Source: Defluviicoccus sp.
GTDB taxonomy: Bacteria; Pseudomonadota; Alphaproteobacteria; MPNO01
Length of the DNA: 64,000 bases
Direction of reading: 5' to 3'
Assembly: GCA_022823775.1 (NCBI GenBank)
Contig: JAJEHI010000140.1
Location: 56,957-120,956 of the forward strand
How positions within the stretch are numbered: the stretch's first letter is position 1; every line of letters starts with the position of its first letter. Below, piece by piece: positions 11,889 through 20,736 of this stretch. The notes under the pieces were generated by a model that saw nothing but the letters and a program-made list of their open reading frames with translations, was not told where the DNA came from and did no database searches. Position numbers and translations under genes: made by a program.

Positions 11889-12386
11889 TCAGGCTTCCCC
11901 GCAGGTCTCCAGCATAGCGGCCTCGACCGCCCCCGCGGGATCTTTCCCGCCCCATATCACGAGATGGAAGGCCGGGTAGAAGCGCTCGCATTCGTTGTGG
12001 GAAATGTCCATCAGGTCTTCGAGCTGTTCCACGCTGGCAGACGAGATGCCGCGCAGCATGAGCGCGTGGCGGAAAACCACCAGCCCGTCGTCCAGCCAGA
12101 GATCGAAATGTCCGATGATCAGCCGTTCGTTGACGATGGCCAGCAGCTCGGCGACTTCGGCGCGACGGTTTTCCGGCACCCGGAGCTCGAACGCGCAGGC
12201 ATGGAGAAGCGCCCGCACGTCGGGATGCCAGGTGAGGAACACCCGATAGCTGCACCAATGACCCTCGATGCCGAGCGCGAGGTCGCGCGGCCCCGACCGG
12301 TCGACGCGGCAGTCGTAGCCGCTCGCGACCTCTTCCATCAGGTCGAGCGGGTTGGCTTCCAGGTCGTCCGACGGTTCGATTTCCAT
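11889..12386 (-). CDS. YbjN-domain protein
   Basis: 165-residue soluble protein of the YbjN family, which shares the type III secretion chaperone-like fold. The motifs LWLDDGLVVFRHALMLRG and the C-terminal FHLVIWGGKDP are the recognisable parts. There is no signal peptide or membrane segment. It sits directly upstream of proC and next to ubiK, an arrangement seen in many alphaproteobacteria. The molecular function of the family is not established. Confidence 0.8.
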   Translation of the reverse strand: MEIEPSDDLEANPLDLMEEVASGYDCRVDRSGPRDLALGIEGHWCSYRVFLTWHPDVRALLHACAFELRVPENRRAEVAELLAIVNERLIIGHFDLWLDDGLVVFRHALMLRGISSASVEQLEDLMDISHNECERFYPAFHLVIWGGKDPAGAVEAAMLETCGEA

Positions 12387-12418
12387 CTCCGCCTCCTCGA
12401 CACAACCTGCCGGTGCGG

Positions 12419-12438
12419 CCCAGATACATACATCTGGG
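12419..12438. repeat. Palindrome in ybjN-like upstream region
   Basis: CCCAGAT, a 6-nt spacer and ATCTGGG: perfect 7-bp arms, 33 nt upstream of the ybjN-like start. Arms, spacing and place fit an operator. No transcription factor is assigned. Confidence 0.5.
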
Positions 12439-12454
12439 GGTCGGATGGCGTTCG

Positions 12455-12469
12455 CCTACAATATGTAGG
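12455..12469. promoter_or_regulatory. Palindrome with embedded -10-like element
   Basis: CCTACA, ATA, TGTAGG: a perfect 6-bp inverted repeat that contains TACAAT, a good -10 for rightward transcription, just before a 20-codon + strand frame beginning at 12470. No convincing -35 was found on either strand. Confidence 0.4.
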
Positions 12470-12532
12470 ATGACAGACCCGCATAAGCCGCGCAAGGACA
12501 AACCCTGCCCCGGCGTCGTCGAGGAGGCGTAG
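12470..12532 (+). CDS. Possible 20-residue micropeptide
   Basis: ATG at 12470 to TAG at 12530-12532. It encodes a hydrophilic Lys/Pro-rich peptide starting MTDPHKPRKD and ending in PGVVEEA, with one Cys. It fills most of the 148-nt gap between the ybjN-like gene and ubiK and starts right after the palindrome and -10-like box. There is no strong Shine-Dalgarno, and an open frame of this length can arise by chance. I do not recognise it. Confidence 0.2.
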   Translation: MTDPHKPRKDKPCPGVVEEA

Positions 12533-12534
12533 CG

Positions 12535-12837
12535 CTAGGCGGGTTCGCCGCCCGGGGTCCGGGGTTTCCCCGTTCCGGCGGGCTTCGTCTCTTCGGTCCG
12601 GGCCGCCTCCAGCGCCGCGACACGTTCGGCGAGCTTTTCCTGCTCCGCCCGGGCGTTGACCGCCATCTCGCGCGCGGCTTCGAACTCGTCGCGCTTCACG
12701 AGGTCCATGCCGGCGAGGATGCGTTCGAGCTGCGCACGCACCAGCGCCTCGATCTCGCGCTTGAAGGCTACGGCCGTCCCCATCGCCCCCTCGGCGAGGC
12801 GCGCTGCGTCCTCGAAGATGCGGTTGTTCGATTGCAT
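12535..12837 (-). CDS. ubiK: UbiK/BMFP-domain accessory factor
   Basis: 100-residue coiled-coil protein of the BMFP/UbiK family. In Enterobacteria it is an accessory factor for aerobic ubiquinone synthesis that forms trimeric coiled coils and binds lipids. The pattern MQSNNRIFEDAARLAEGAMG followed by a long Arg/Glu-rich helix (about 45-80) is typical. The start at 12837 was chosen over an upstream extension because the family begins M(Q)xxN. The C-terminal 18 residues are a Thr/Pro/Gly tail. Confidence 0.85.
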   Translation of the reverse strand: MQSNNRIFEDAARLAEGAMGTAVAFKREIEALVRAQLERILAGMDLVKRDEFEAAREMAVNARAEQEKLAERVAALEAARTEETKPAGTGKPRTPGGEPA

Positions 12838-12922
12838 GGCGGGACTGTGCCGGATTCGTGCGGCAGCGGCAAGGTTTCGGCCCCGATCGGCGGTCGGCCG
12901 GCCGTCGCCGAATGCGCTCCGC

Positions 12923-12951
12923 TTGCAGACGGCCCGGGCGCTTCCTATTCC
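12923..12951 (+). promoter_or_regulatory. Candidate promoter for the HldD-like gene
   Basis: TTGCAG (12923-12928), 17-nt spacer, TATTCC (12946-12951), 32 nt before the ATG in the divergent gap with ubiK. Moderate match only. Confidence 0.3.
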
Positions 12952-12983
12952 TATGGGGACTCGGCGCACATACGGGATGCGGA

Positions 12984-13925
12984 ATGATTCTGGTGACCGG
13001 CGGGGCCGGTTTCGTCGGCTCCAACCTGATCGCGGCGCTGGAGGAGCGGGGGCATCGCGGAATCGCCGTCTGCGACCGGCTCGGCGCGGGAAACCGGTGG
13101 CGCAACCTTGCGAAGCGCGCGGTCGGAACCGTGTTCGCTCCCGAGCGCCTGACCGGGTTCCTCGACGAGGCCGGCGCGGCGGTCGAGGCGGTGTTCCATT
13201 TCGGCTTCGGCGAAAGCAGCACCGACGTAGACCGCATGCTGGAAGCCGAGTATCACGCCGCGGCCGACCTCTGGGCGTGGTGCGCGGGGAACGGAGTGCG
13301 ATTCTTCTATGCCTCGACCGCCGAGACTTACGGCGACGGGAGCGCGGGGTTCGACGACGACATCGGCGAGGCCGCGCTCGCCCGGCTGGCGCCGCTTACC
13401 GCGCGGGGTTGGACCAGGCACATGTTCGACCGCGCGGTGGCGCGGACCGTCGCCGCCGGCTCGCGGCGCCCGCCGCAATGGGCCGGGCTCAAGCTGTTCG
13501 ATGTCTACGGGCCGAACGAGTATCACAAGGAAGCCCCTTCGCTGCCGCTCCTGCTGTGGCGGGGCGAGGCCGCGGCGGGGTTCGATCCAGGGGTCCGGCG
13601 CGATCTGGTGTGGATCGGCGATTGCGTCGCGACGATGATCTGGCTCCTCGACAGCCCCGATGTGAGCGGCCTGTTCAATGTCGGGACCGGCACCGGCCGC
13701 CCGATCGCGGAAATCGCCGCCTCGGTAAGCGACGCGGCTGGAAGAGAGATCGAGATTCCCGAGGGGACGGGGCCGGCGGGCCGCGACGCGCGGTTCGGCC
13801 ATTCGACCGAGGCCAGGATCGACAGGCTGCGCGCGGCGGGATTCGATCCGCCCTTCCTCACGGTCGAGGAGGGGATCGGCCGCTACGTGCGGGATTTCCT
13901 CGCGCGCGGCGATCCTTACCTGTAG
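12984..13925 (+). CDS. HldD-like NDP-sugar epimerase with altered catalytic motif
   Basis: Short-chain dehydrogenase-fold protein closest, to my eye, to ADP-L-glycero-D-manno-heptose 6-epimerase (lipopolysaccharide heptose supply). The NAD motif GGAGFVGSN (6-14), FHFGFGESST, a Ser/Thr-containing ASTAETYGDG (110-119), KLFDVYGPNEYHK and FNVGTG are all placed as in HldD. However, the YxxxK catalytic pair is replaced: residues 141-145 read RGWTR where HldD has YGYSK. It may be a divergent epimerase, another sugar-nucleotide enzyme or a binding protein. It sits alone between ubiK and lgt. Length 313. Confidence 0.75.
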   Translation: MILVTGGAGFVGSNLIAALEERGHRGIAVCDRLGAGNRWRNLAKRAVGTVFAPERLTGFLDEAGAAVEAVFHFGFGESSTDVDRMLEAEYHAAADLWAWCAGNGVRFFYASTAETYGDGSAGFDDDIGEAALARLAPLTARGWTRHMFDRAVARTVAAGSRRPPQWAGLKLFDVYGPNEYHKEAPSLPLLLWRGEAAAGFDPGVRRDLVWIGDCVATMIWLLDSPDVSGLFNVGTGTGRPIAEIAASVSDAAGREIEIPEGTGPAGRDARFGHSTEARIDRLRAAGFDPPFLTVEEGIGRYVRDFLARGDPYL

Positions 13926-13937
13926 GCCGGGGGAACG

Positions 13938-14726
13938 ATGTACGCCATCGCCTTTCCCGCCATCGACCCGGTCGCCGTCGAGATCGGACCGCTCGCCATC
14001 CGCTGGTACGCGCTGGCCTACGTTGCCGGGATCCTCGTCGGCTGGCGCTACATGGTCGTCCTCGCCCGGCGGTCGCCCAACGGAATCGCGGCGCGCGACA
14101 TCGACGATTTCGTGCTGTGGGCGACGCTCGGCATCGTGCTCGGCGGCCGCCTGGGTTACGTCCTCTTCTACCGGCCCGGCGATTACCTCCAGGATCCGCT
14201 CTCCGCCTTCGCGCTGTGGCAGGGCGGGATGTCGTTCCATGGCGGGCTATGCGGGGTCGCGATCGCGGCGGCGCTGTTCGCATGGCGTCGCGGCATCCCC
14301 TGGCTCGCGCTGGGCGACCTGGTAAGCGCGGCGGCGCCGATCGGGCTGTTCTTCGGCCGGCTCGCCAATTTCGTTAACGGCGAGCTCTACGGCCGGCCGA
14401 CCTCGGTTCCCTGGAGCATGGTCTTCCCCGGCGCCGGGCCCGCGCCGCGCCATCCGAGCCAGCTCTACGAGGCGGCGCTCGAGGGGCTGGTCCTGTTCGC
14501 GGTCTGCGCGGCGGTCGTATTCGCCATGCGCGGGTTGGAAAGAACCGGCCTGGTCGGCGGCGTCTTCCTCTCCGGCTACGCCCTCGCCCGCGGGATCGGG
14601 GAGTTGTTCCGCGAGCCCGACGCCCATCTCGGCTTCCTCGTCGGCGGCGCGACGATGGGCCAGCTTCTCTCGGTACCCGTTCTGCTGGCGGGCGTCTGGC
14701 TGATCCTTCGGGCGCGCCCGCGATGA
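13938..14726 (+). CDS. lgt: Prolipoprotein diacylglyceryl transferase
   Basis: Polytopic membrane enzyme that transfers diacylglycerol from phosphatidylglycerol to the lipobox Cys of lipoproteins such as Pal. About seven hydrophobic segments, the Lgt signature GLFFGRLANFVNGELYGRPT, an upstream SFHGG and the HPSQLYEA motif identify it. Length 262. The stop overlaps the next gene by 4 nt. Confidence 0.96.
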   Translation: MYAIAFPAIDPVAVEIGPLAIRWYALAYVAGILVGWRYMVVLARRSPNGIAARDIDDFVLWATLGIVLGGRLGYVLFYRPGDYLQDPLSAFALWQGGMSFHGGLCGVAIAAALFAWRRGIPWLALGDLVSAAAPIGLFFGRLANFVNGELYGRPTSVPWSMVFPGAGPAPRHPSQLYEAALEGLVLFAVCAAVVFAMRGLERTGLVGGVFLSGYALARGIGELFREPDAHLGFLVGGATMGQLLSVPVLLAGVWLILRARPR

Positions 14727-15802
14727 CCCCGCTCGGCAAGAAGCTCCGGGAGCGGATCGCGCGTTGCGGACCGATATCCGTCGCCGAATTCATGGCGGCG
14801 GCGAACGGCGATCCGCAATTCGGCTATTACGCCCGGCGGGATCCCCTGGGCCGGGAGGGAGATTTCGTCACCGCGCCCGAGATCGGCCAGGTCTTCGGCG
14901 AGCTGATCGGCGCCTGGTGCGTCGATACCTGGCACAAGATGGGATCGCCCGGGCGTGCGGTCCTTGTCGAACTCGGCCCCGGACGGGGCACGCTGATGGC
15001 CGATCTGCTGCGCGCCACGAAAGGCGTTTCCGGATTCCGCGAAGCGCTCGACATCCACCTCGTCGAAACCAGCCCGGCGCTCGTTCGTCTGCAAGGGGCC
15101 GCGCTGGGAGAAACCCCGGCATCCTGGCACCGAACGTTCTCGACCGTACCGGACGGCCCGCTTCTCCTGATCGCGAACGAATTCTTCGATGCGCTCCCGG
15201 TCGAGCAGTATGTCGCGCGCGGCGGTCTCTGGCATCGCCGCGCGGTCGACCTCGACGGCGCGGGTTTTCGGTTCGTCGACGGCCCGTCCGTTCCGGACCC
15301 GCCATGGGCCGTCGGAATATGTGCGGAGGAGGGGGAGATCAGGGAGAGGAACCCCGAGACTCTCGCCGCGCTGCGCGAGATCGCGAGGCGTCTCGCGGCG
15401 TCTCGCGGCGCGGCGCTGATCGTCGATTACGGCTACGCCTCCCCCGGTCCCGGGGAGACGCTGCAGGCCGTGGCCGGACATCGTTACGCCGACCCGCTGG
15501 CCGCGCCGGGGGAAGCCGACCTGAGCGCGCATGTCGATTTCGCGGCCTGCGCCACGGCCGCGCGCGCGGCGGGCGCGATCGTCTGCGGTCCGGAGACGCA
15601 GGGACGGTTTCTCGACCGTCTCGGGATCGCCGTCCGGACGGACCGGCTGATCGAAGCGGCGGCTCCCGAACAGCGCGTGTCGATCCGTGCGGCCCGCCGC
15701 CGGCTGACGGGTGGAGAGGCGATGGGGGAGCTGTTCAAGGCGCTCGCGCTGACGGATCCCGGCATGCCCGCGCCGGCCGGCTTCGAAAGCTCCCGACGGT
15801 GA
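14723..15802 (+). CDS. MidA/NDUFAF7-type SAM methyltransferase
   Basis: Class I SAM-dependent methyltransferase of the MidA family (DUF185). The mitochondrial relative NDUFAF7 methylates a complex I subunit. It opens with FGYYARRDPLGREGDFVTAPEIGQVFGELIGAW, cited here only by its ends because the full motif spans about residues 33-65. The SAM motif VELGPGRGTLMADLL is at about 88-102, and NEFFDALPVEQ follows. Length 359. It lies between lgt and pgeF with ATGA and GTGA overlaps, so the three are translationally coupled. Confidence 0.9.
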   Translation: MTPLGKKLRERIARCGPISVAEFMAAANGDPQFGYYARRDPLGREGDFVTAPEIGQVFGELIGAWCVDTWHKMGSPGRAVLVELGPGRGTLMADLLRATKGVSGFREALDIHLVETSPALVRLQGAALGETPASWHRTFSTVPDGPLLLIANEFFDALPVEQYVARGGLWHRRAVDLDGAGFRFVDGPSVPDPPWAVGICAEEGEIRERNPETLAALREIARRLAASRGAALIVDYGYASPGPGETLQAVAGHRYADPLAAPGEADLSAHVDFAACATAARAAGAIVCGPETQGRFLDRLGIAVRTDRLIEAAAPEQRVSIRAARRRLTGGEAMGELFKALALTDPGMPAPAGFESSRR

Positions 15803-16572
15803 CGGCGCCGTTCGCGACAAGCGGAGCCCTGGATGCCCTCGACGGCATCCGTCACGGTTTCTTCGGCCGCGCCGGCGGGGTGTCGGCGGGAGATTACGCG
15901 TCGCTCAACTGCGGGCCCGGCTCGGCCGACGACCCCGACGCGGTGACCGAGAACCGCGCGCGTGCGATGACGGCGCTCGGGCTGCCCGCGGAGGCGCTCT
16001 ACACCGCGCGTCAGGTGCACGGCACCGACGCGATCGTACTCGACGCGCGGGGCGCACCGCCCCGGCGGGGGGACGCGCTGGCGACCGCCGATCCCGGTAT
16101 AGCGCTCGGCATTCTCACGGCCGATTGCGCGCCGGTTCTGTTCGCCGATCCGGAGGCCCGGATCGTCGCCGCCGCCCATGCCGGGTGGCGCGGCGCGTTC
16201 GACGGCGTGCTCGGCGCAGCGGTTTCGGCGATGGAGGCGCTCGGCGCGGAGCGCGCGCGCATCGTCGCCGCCGTCGGCCCCTGCATCGGGCAGGCGTCCT
16301 ACGAGGTCGGGCCCGAGTTCCGCGACCGTTTCGAAAGGGAGGACGAAGACAACGCGCGCTGGTTCACGCGGCCCCGGCCGCCCGAGCGGCCCCGTTTCGA
16401 CCTCGAAGGCTATGTCGGAGCGAGACTCGCCGAGCTCGGCGTCGCGCGATTTACCGTCGCGGGCGCCGATACCTGTGCGGAAGAGGAGCGCTATTTCAGC
16501 TACCGTCGCGCCCGCGTGCGCGGAGAGGCCGGTTACGGCCGCGCCTTGTCCGCGATCGCCCTGGCGGAGTGA
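15799..16572 (+). CDS. pgeF: Peptidoglycan editing factor PgeF (laccase-domain, YfiH family)
   Basis: Cu-oxidase_4/YlmD-fold hydrolase. In E. coli PgeF removes misincorporated amino acids from UDP-MurNAc precursors; related proteins have purine nucleoside activity. HGFFGRAGGVS, QVHGTD, TADCAPVLFAD, HAGWRG and GPCIGQASYEVG carry the metal-binding His and Cys ligands. The GTG at 15799 overlaps the preceding stop. Length 257. Confidence 0.92.
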   Translation: MTAPFATSGALDALDGIRHGFFGRAGGVSAGDYASLNCGPGSADDPDAVTENRARAMTALGLPAEALYTARQVHGTDAIVLDARGAPPRRGDALATADPGIALGILTADCAPVLFADPEARIVAAAHAGWRGAFDGVLGAAVSAMEALGAERARIVAAVGPCIGQASYEVGPEFRDRFEREDEDNARWFTRPRPPERPRFDLEGYVGARLAELGVARFTVAGADTCAEEERYFSYRRARVRGEAGYGRALSAIALAE

Positions 16573-16578
16573 CGACGG

Positions 16579-16644
16579 GTGCCGCATCTGATCGTTTTCG
16601 CTTTCGTGTGCCTGCTGGGATTGCTGGTGACGTGCGCCATGTGA
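16579..16644 (+). CDS. Possible 21-residue membrane peptide
   Basis: GTG at 16579 with GGAG at 16566-16569 (9-nt spacing), ending in TGA at 16642-16644. The peptide is a single hydrophobic helix (LIVFAFVCLLGLL) with two Cys. Its stop overlaps the GTG start of the next gene (16641), which itself lacks a Shine-Dalgarno, so the peptide may serve to couple translation. Family unknown. Confidence 0.4.
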   Translation: MPHLIVFAFVCLLGLLVTCAM

Positions 16645-17546
16645 GCCGGGGGAGACCGAATGCGCGGGCAGGCGTCGCCCTCGGCATCGCGCTGGCAATT
16701 CTCGCCGCCTGCCAACCGCCGCCGAGGCCCTTCGCTCCGGCCGAACCCGGCAGCGCCTCCTTCAGCCCGACCGAGGACGCTTACGGCATCGCGCTGCGTC
16801 CGCTATCCGGCATGCCGTCCGCGCTCTCGGCGTCGTTCCTTGCCGCTCTCGTCGAGGCGCTCGGCCGGCGGGAGGTTCCCGCCGTCGTGTCGCCTGAGCG
16901 CGCGCCGGGCGCCCTGGCCTACGGCGCGGCCGATGCCCGGCCGCTCGACGGCGACCGCGTCGAGATCGCGATCGAGTGGTGGGTGATCGGACGCGACGGG
17001 CGCGGGCTCGGCCGGCACTGGGTCTCCGCCTCGCCGTTTCGGCGGGACTGGGAACGCGCCGCGCCACGATTGATCGAGCGGCTCGCGGCCGAATCCGCGG
17101 ACGGGATCGTGGCTCTCCTGCGACCCGCCTCGCCGGTCCCGGCCGGGGCGCCCCCCGCCATTCGTGTCGGTGCCGTCGGCGCGCCGCCGGGGATCGACGG
17201 AGAAACGCTCCGCCGCGCGATGATCGACGCCATGCACGCGGCGCGGATCGATGCCTTGCCGGACGATCGGGCCGGACCGCGGCTCGCCGCAAGCGTCTCG
17301 CTCGGACCGGTTTCGCGCGGGTTTCGGCGGCTCAGGGTCGAATGGCGTCTCGACGATGCGTCCGGTTCCCGGATCGGTTCTCTCGTGCAGGAGAACGATG
17401 TCGTCGACGAGACCCTGATCGCCGATTGGCCCGCGATGGCGCGCCTCATCGCCCGCGCGGCGACCGACGAGATCGGCGGGCTGCTGACGATGGCCGACGG
17501 CAGGGCCGCGCGGCGACCGGTTGACGGGCCCCGCCACCGCCCCTAG
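16641..17546 (+). CDS. Hypothetical lipoprotein
   Basis: 301-residue predicted lipoprotein. A short Arg-rich N-region and hydrophobic core run into LAAC, with the lipidated Cys at residue 24, followed by Gln-Pro-Pro. The rest is soluble, alpha/beta-like in composition, with no family I recognise. Two similar halves are suggested by WWVIGRDGRGLG and WRLDDASGSRIG, both about a parental 'own versus delivered' strand pair. The GTG start is forced because no other in-frame start precedes the signal. It is located between pgeF and ffh. Confidence 0.7.
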   Translation: MSRGRPNARAGVALGIALAILAACQPPPRPFAPAEPGSASFSPTEDAYGIALRPLSGMPSALSASFLAALVEALGRREVPAVVSPERAPGALAYGAADARPLDGDRVEIAIEWWVIGRDGRGLGRHWVSASPFRRDWERAAPRLIERLAAESADGIVALLRPASPVPAGAPPAIRVGAVGAPPGIDGETLRRAMIDAMHAARIDALPDDRAGPRLAASVSLGPVSRGFRRLRVEWRLDDASGSRIGSLVQENDVVDETLIADWPAMARLIARAATDEIGGLLTMADGRAARRPVDGPRHRP

Positions 17547-17653
17547 ATTGCGCCGTCCCAGCGTTCGGGTGAAAAGATCAGCGCCCCAGGGTGTCCGCCA
17601 GTCCGCGCGATGCGCGCACTGGCGCGCAACCCGTTGGGCCGGGGATTGCACCG

Positions 17654-19006
17654 ATGTTCGACGGTCTGAGGACCAGGTTCGAGGACGTATTCGACCGCCT
17701 CAAGCGGCGCGGCGCGCTGTCCGAGACAGACGTGTCGGCGGCCATGCGGCAGATCCGCGTCGCTTTGCTGGAGGCCGATGTCGCCCTCCCCGTGGTCAAG
17801 GACTTCGTCGAGACGGTCGGCGCCGAGGCGGTTGGCCAGGAGGTGCTGCGCTCGATCAACCCCGGCCAGATGGTGGTCAAGATCGTCAACGACCGGCTGG
17901 TCGAGATGCTCGGCGCGAGCTCCGAGGGCGTCGATCTCGCGGCGGCTCCACCGGTCGCGGTGATGATGGTCGGGCTGCAGGGTTCGGGCAAGACGACGAC
18001 CACGGCGAAGCTCGGCAAGCGGTTGGCGAGCCAGGACCGCAAGAAGGTACTGATGGCCTCGCTCGACGTGCGGCGTCCGGCCGCGCAGGAACAGCTCGCC
18101 GTGCTGGGAACCCAGGCCGGTGTCGCCACGCTGCCCGTCATCCCGCTGCAGACCCCCCGTACGATCGCCGATAGGGCGATGGAGACCGCGCGCAAGGAAG
18201 GGTTCGACGTGGTCCTCCTCGACACCGCCGGCCGGCTCGCCATCGACGATGCGCTGATGGACGAGGCGGCGACGATCGCCGAAGCCGCGGCGCCCAGGGA
18301 AACCCTGCTGGTCGCCGACGCGATGACCGGCCAGGACGCGGTGGCGACGGCGACCGCTTTCCATGAACGCCTCGGTCTGACCGGCATCGTGCTCACCCGG
18401 ATCGACGGCGATTCCCGCGGCGGCGCCGCGTTGTCGATGCGCGCGGTGACCGGTTGCCCGATCAAGCTGCTGGGCACCGGAGAGGGGCTCGATGCGCTCG
18501 AAGCCTTCCATCCCGACCGCATCGCGTCCCGCATCCTCGGCATGGGCGATGTCGTCAGCCTGGTCGAGAAGGCGCAGGAGACCATCGCCGAGGAAGAAGC
18601 CGAAAAGCTTGCCCGCAAGATGCAGAAGGGGCAGTTCGATTTCGACGACCTCGGAAAGCAGTTGCGCCAGATCCGCATGATGGGCGGTCTGGGCGGGATT
18701 ACGCAGCTGCTGCCCGGCATCGGCAGGATGCAGAAGCAGCTCGCGAACGCGAACGTCGATGAGGCGGTTCTGGTGCGCCAGGAGGCGATCATCTCGTCGA
18801 TGACGCCGACCGAACGGCGCAGGCCCGAGATCATCAAGGCCTCGCGCAAGCGGCGTATCGCGGCCGGCTCGGGCGTAACGGTTCAGGACGTCAACCGGCT
18901 GATGAAGCAGTTCCAGGAAATGAACCGGATGATGAAAAAGATGAACAAGCTCGGCAAGAAGGGCCTCATGCGCGGCGGAATTCCGCCGATGATGCCGCCG
19001 AGATAG
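17654..19006 (+). CDS. ffh: Signal recognition particle protein Ffh
   Basis: GTPase that recognises signal sequences of nascent membrane proteins together with 4.5S RNA and FtsY. N-domain (1-90), G-domain with GLQGSGKTTTTAKLG, DVRRPAA, DTAGR and TRIDGDSRGG, and an M-domain rich in Met from about residue 300 to the end (NRMMKKMNKLG). Length 450. It heads the classic ffh-rpsP-rimM-trmD-rplS operon. No 4.5S RNA gene was recognised nearby. Confidence 0.97.
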   Translation: MFDGLRTRFEDVFDRLKRRGALSETDVSAAMRQIRVALLEADVALPVVKDFVETVGAEAVGQEVLRSINPGQMVVKIVNDRLVEMLGASSEGVDLAAAPPVAVMMVGLQGSGKTTTTAKLGKRLASQDRKKVLMASLDVRRPAAQEQLAVLGTQAGVATLPVIPLQTPRTIADRAMETARKEGFDVVLLDTAGRLAIDDALMDEAATIAEAAAPRETLLVADAMTGQDAVATATAFHERLGLTGIVLTRIDGDSRGGAALSMRAVTGCPIKLLGTGEGLDALEAFHPDRIASRILGMGDVVSLVEKAQETIAEEEAEKLARKMQKGQFDFDDLGKQLRQIRMMGGLGGITQLLPGIGRMQKQLANANVDEAVLVRQEAIISSMTPTERRRPEIIKASRKRRIAAGSGVTVQDVNRLMKQFQEMNRMMKKMNKLGKKGLMRGGIPPMMPPR

Positions 19007-19024
19007 TATCGGGAAAGGAGAAAG

Positions 19025-19396
19025 ATGGCCCTCAAGATCAGACTTGCGCGGGGGGGCGCGAAGAAGCGCCCGTTCTACCGGATCGTCGTCGCGGACTCTC
19101 GAAGCCCCCGCGACGGGCGCTTCATCGAGCGGCTGGGCACCTACAACCCCATCCTCGGCAGCGACCACCCGGACCGCGTGGTGCTCAAGGAAGAACGCAT
19201 CCGCCACTGGCTCGACCGGGGCGCGAAGCCGAGCGACCGCGTGGCGAAGTTTCTCGGCCAGGCCGAGATGATCCCGATGCCGCCGCGGCGCGACAATCCG
19301 ATCAAGAGCCGCCCGAAGAAGAAGGCGCAGGAACGGATGAAGGCGGCCGCGGAAGCGGCGGACGAGGCCGCCGCCGGTGACCAAGGGTCGGCGTAA
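19025..19396 (+). CDS. rpsP: 30S ribosomal protein S16
   Basis: Begins [26 protein letters not shown] as expected (first half of the protein), with the core in residues 1-80. The C-terminal 40 residues are a Lys/Ala/Glu extension common in alphaproteobacteria. A GGAAAGGAG ribosome-binding site precedes the ATG. It overlaps rimM by 20 nt. Confidence 0.98.
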   Translation: MALKIRLARGGAKKRPFYRIVVADSRSPRDGRFIERLGTYNPILGSDHPDRVVLKEERIRHWLDRGAKPSDRVAKFLGQAEMIPMPPRRDNPIKSRPKKKAQERMKAAAEAADEAAAGDQGSA

Positions 19397-20015
19397 GCCC
19401 GATCCGGCCGCGCCCGGCCGCGCAGCCGAGGTGTCCGCGCTGGTCGTCGAGGGCGCGGCCGCTCGCGGCCGCGTATGCGTCGGTGCCGTGGCCGGAGCGC
19501 ACGGCGTCCGCGGCGATGTGCGCATCAAGAGTTTTACCGAGCGGCCGGAGGACATCGCGGCCTACGGGCCGCTCGAGGACGAAAGGGGAGAACGAGTCTT
19601 CGCCCTCACGCTGCGCGGCCGCGCGCGCGGCCAGTTGATCGGCTCGGTCGAGGGCATCGACGGTCGCGAGGCCGCCGAGGCGTTGCGAGGGGAGCGGCTC
19701 TATGTCGACCGGGCCCGGCTTCCCGAGCCGGAGGACGAGGACGAATTCTACCACGCCGACCTGCTCGGGCTTTCGGCGGTCGACGGCGCCGGCAAGCGGC
19801 GCGGCCGGATCGCGGCGATCCTGCCCGCGGGCGATGCAGCGGTGCTGGAGGTCGACCCCGGCGGCGGAAGGGATGCGATCTTGGTGCCGTTCACCAGGGA
19901 GCACGTGCCCGAGATCGACATCCCGGCGGGACGCGTCGTGATCGACCCGCCGGAAGAGCCCGGCGACGAGGCGGAAGACGCGGCGCGGGGAGCGCAGGAC
20001 GATGAGCGACGATGA
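19377..20015 (+). CDS. rimM: Ribosome maturation factor RimM
   Basis: Assists 16S 3' domain folding and binds S19. An N-terminal tail of about 30 residues is followed by the RimM domain ([31 protein letters not shown]) and a C-terminal PRC-barrel with DLLGL and [12 protein letters not shown]. The GTG start lies in the rpsP 3' end. Length 212, slightly long because of the tail and an acidic C-terminus. Confidence 0.93.
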   Translation: MTKGRRKPDPAAPGRAAEVSALVVEGAAARGRVCVGAVAGAHGVRGDVRIKSFTERPEDIAAYGPLEDERGERVFALTLRGRARGQLIGSVEGIDGREAAEALRGERLYVDRARLPEPEDEDEFYHADLLGLSAVDGAGKRRGRIAAILPAGDAAVLEVDPGGGRDAILVPFTREHVPEIDIPAGRVVIDPPEEPGDEAEDAARGAQDDERR

Positions 20016-20736
20016 GAGAACGCCGTTCGCGGTCCGGGTACTCACCATCTTTCCCGAGATGTTTCCCGGGCCGGTCGGTCATTCGCTCGCCGGCCGGGCG
20101 CTCCGCGACGGGATCTGGAGTCTGGAAACGGTGGACATTCGGGACTTCGCGCGCGATAAACACCGCTCCGTCGACGACACCCCCTTCGGTGGGGGCGCGG
20201 GGATGGTGATGCGGCCGGATGTGATCGGGGACGCCCTCGCGGCGGCCTCGGACGTGGAAGCGCCGCTGATCTATCTCAGCCCCCGCGGGCGGTTGCTCGA
20301 TCAGGCGCGGGTTCGCGCGCTGGCCTCCGGGCCGGGGATGAGCCTGCTCTGCGGCCGTTTCGAGGGCGTCGACGAAAGGGTGCTCGAGACACACGAAGTC
20401 GAGGAGCTCAGCCTCGGGGATTTCGTGCTGTCGGGAGGCGAGCCGGCGGCAATGGCGCTGATCGACGCCTGCGTGCGGCTGTTGCCGGGCGTGGTCGGTC
20501 GGGCCGAGTCTCTGACCGAGGAGAGCTTTGCCGGCGGGCTGCTCGAACACCCGCACTACACGCGCCCGCAGGAATGGCGGGGGCGGACGGTGCCCGACGT
20601 GCTGTTGAGCGGGCATCACGAGCGGGTCCGCGAATGGCGCCTGGCCGAAGCGGAACGGTCGACGCGGGAACGCCGGCCCGATCTGTGGCGGCGCTACCGG
20701 CGGCCGATGGAAGGGGACGACGATGAACGTGATTGA
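20002..20736 (+). CDS. trmD: tRNA (guanine-N1-)-methyltransferase
   Basis: SPOUT enzyme that makes m1G37 and prevents +1 frameshifting. The knot motifs are present: [22 protein letters not shown] and [19 protein letters not shown]. Length 244. The start lies 14 nt before the rimM stop; its own end overlaps rplS by 14 nt. Confidence 0.97.
   Translation: MSDDERTPFAVRVLTIFPEMFPGPVGHSLAGRALRDGIWSLETVDIRDFARDKHRSVDDTPFGGGAGMVMRPDVIGDALAAASDVEAPLIYLSPRGRLLDQARVRALASGPGMSLLCGRFEGVDERVLETHEVEELSLGDFVLSGGEPAAMALIDACVRLLPGVVGRAESLTEESFAGGLLEHPHYTRPQEWRGRTVPDVLLSGHHERVREWRLAEAERSTRERRPDLWRRYRRPMEGDDDERD

Noticed and set aside
17547..17653. 4.5S RNA or tRNA gene upstream of ffh
   Set aside because: No cloverleaf or SRP-RNA tetraloop pattern was seen; the GC-rich dyads there are short.
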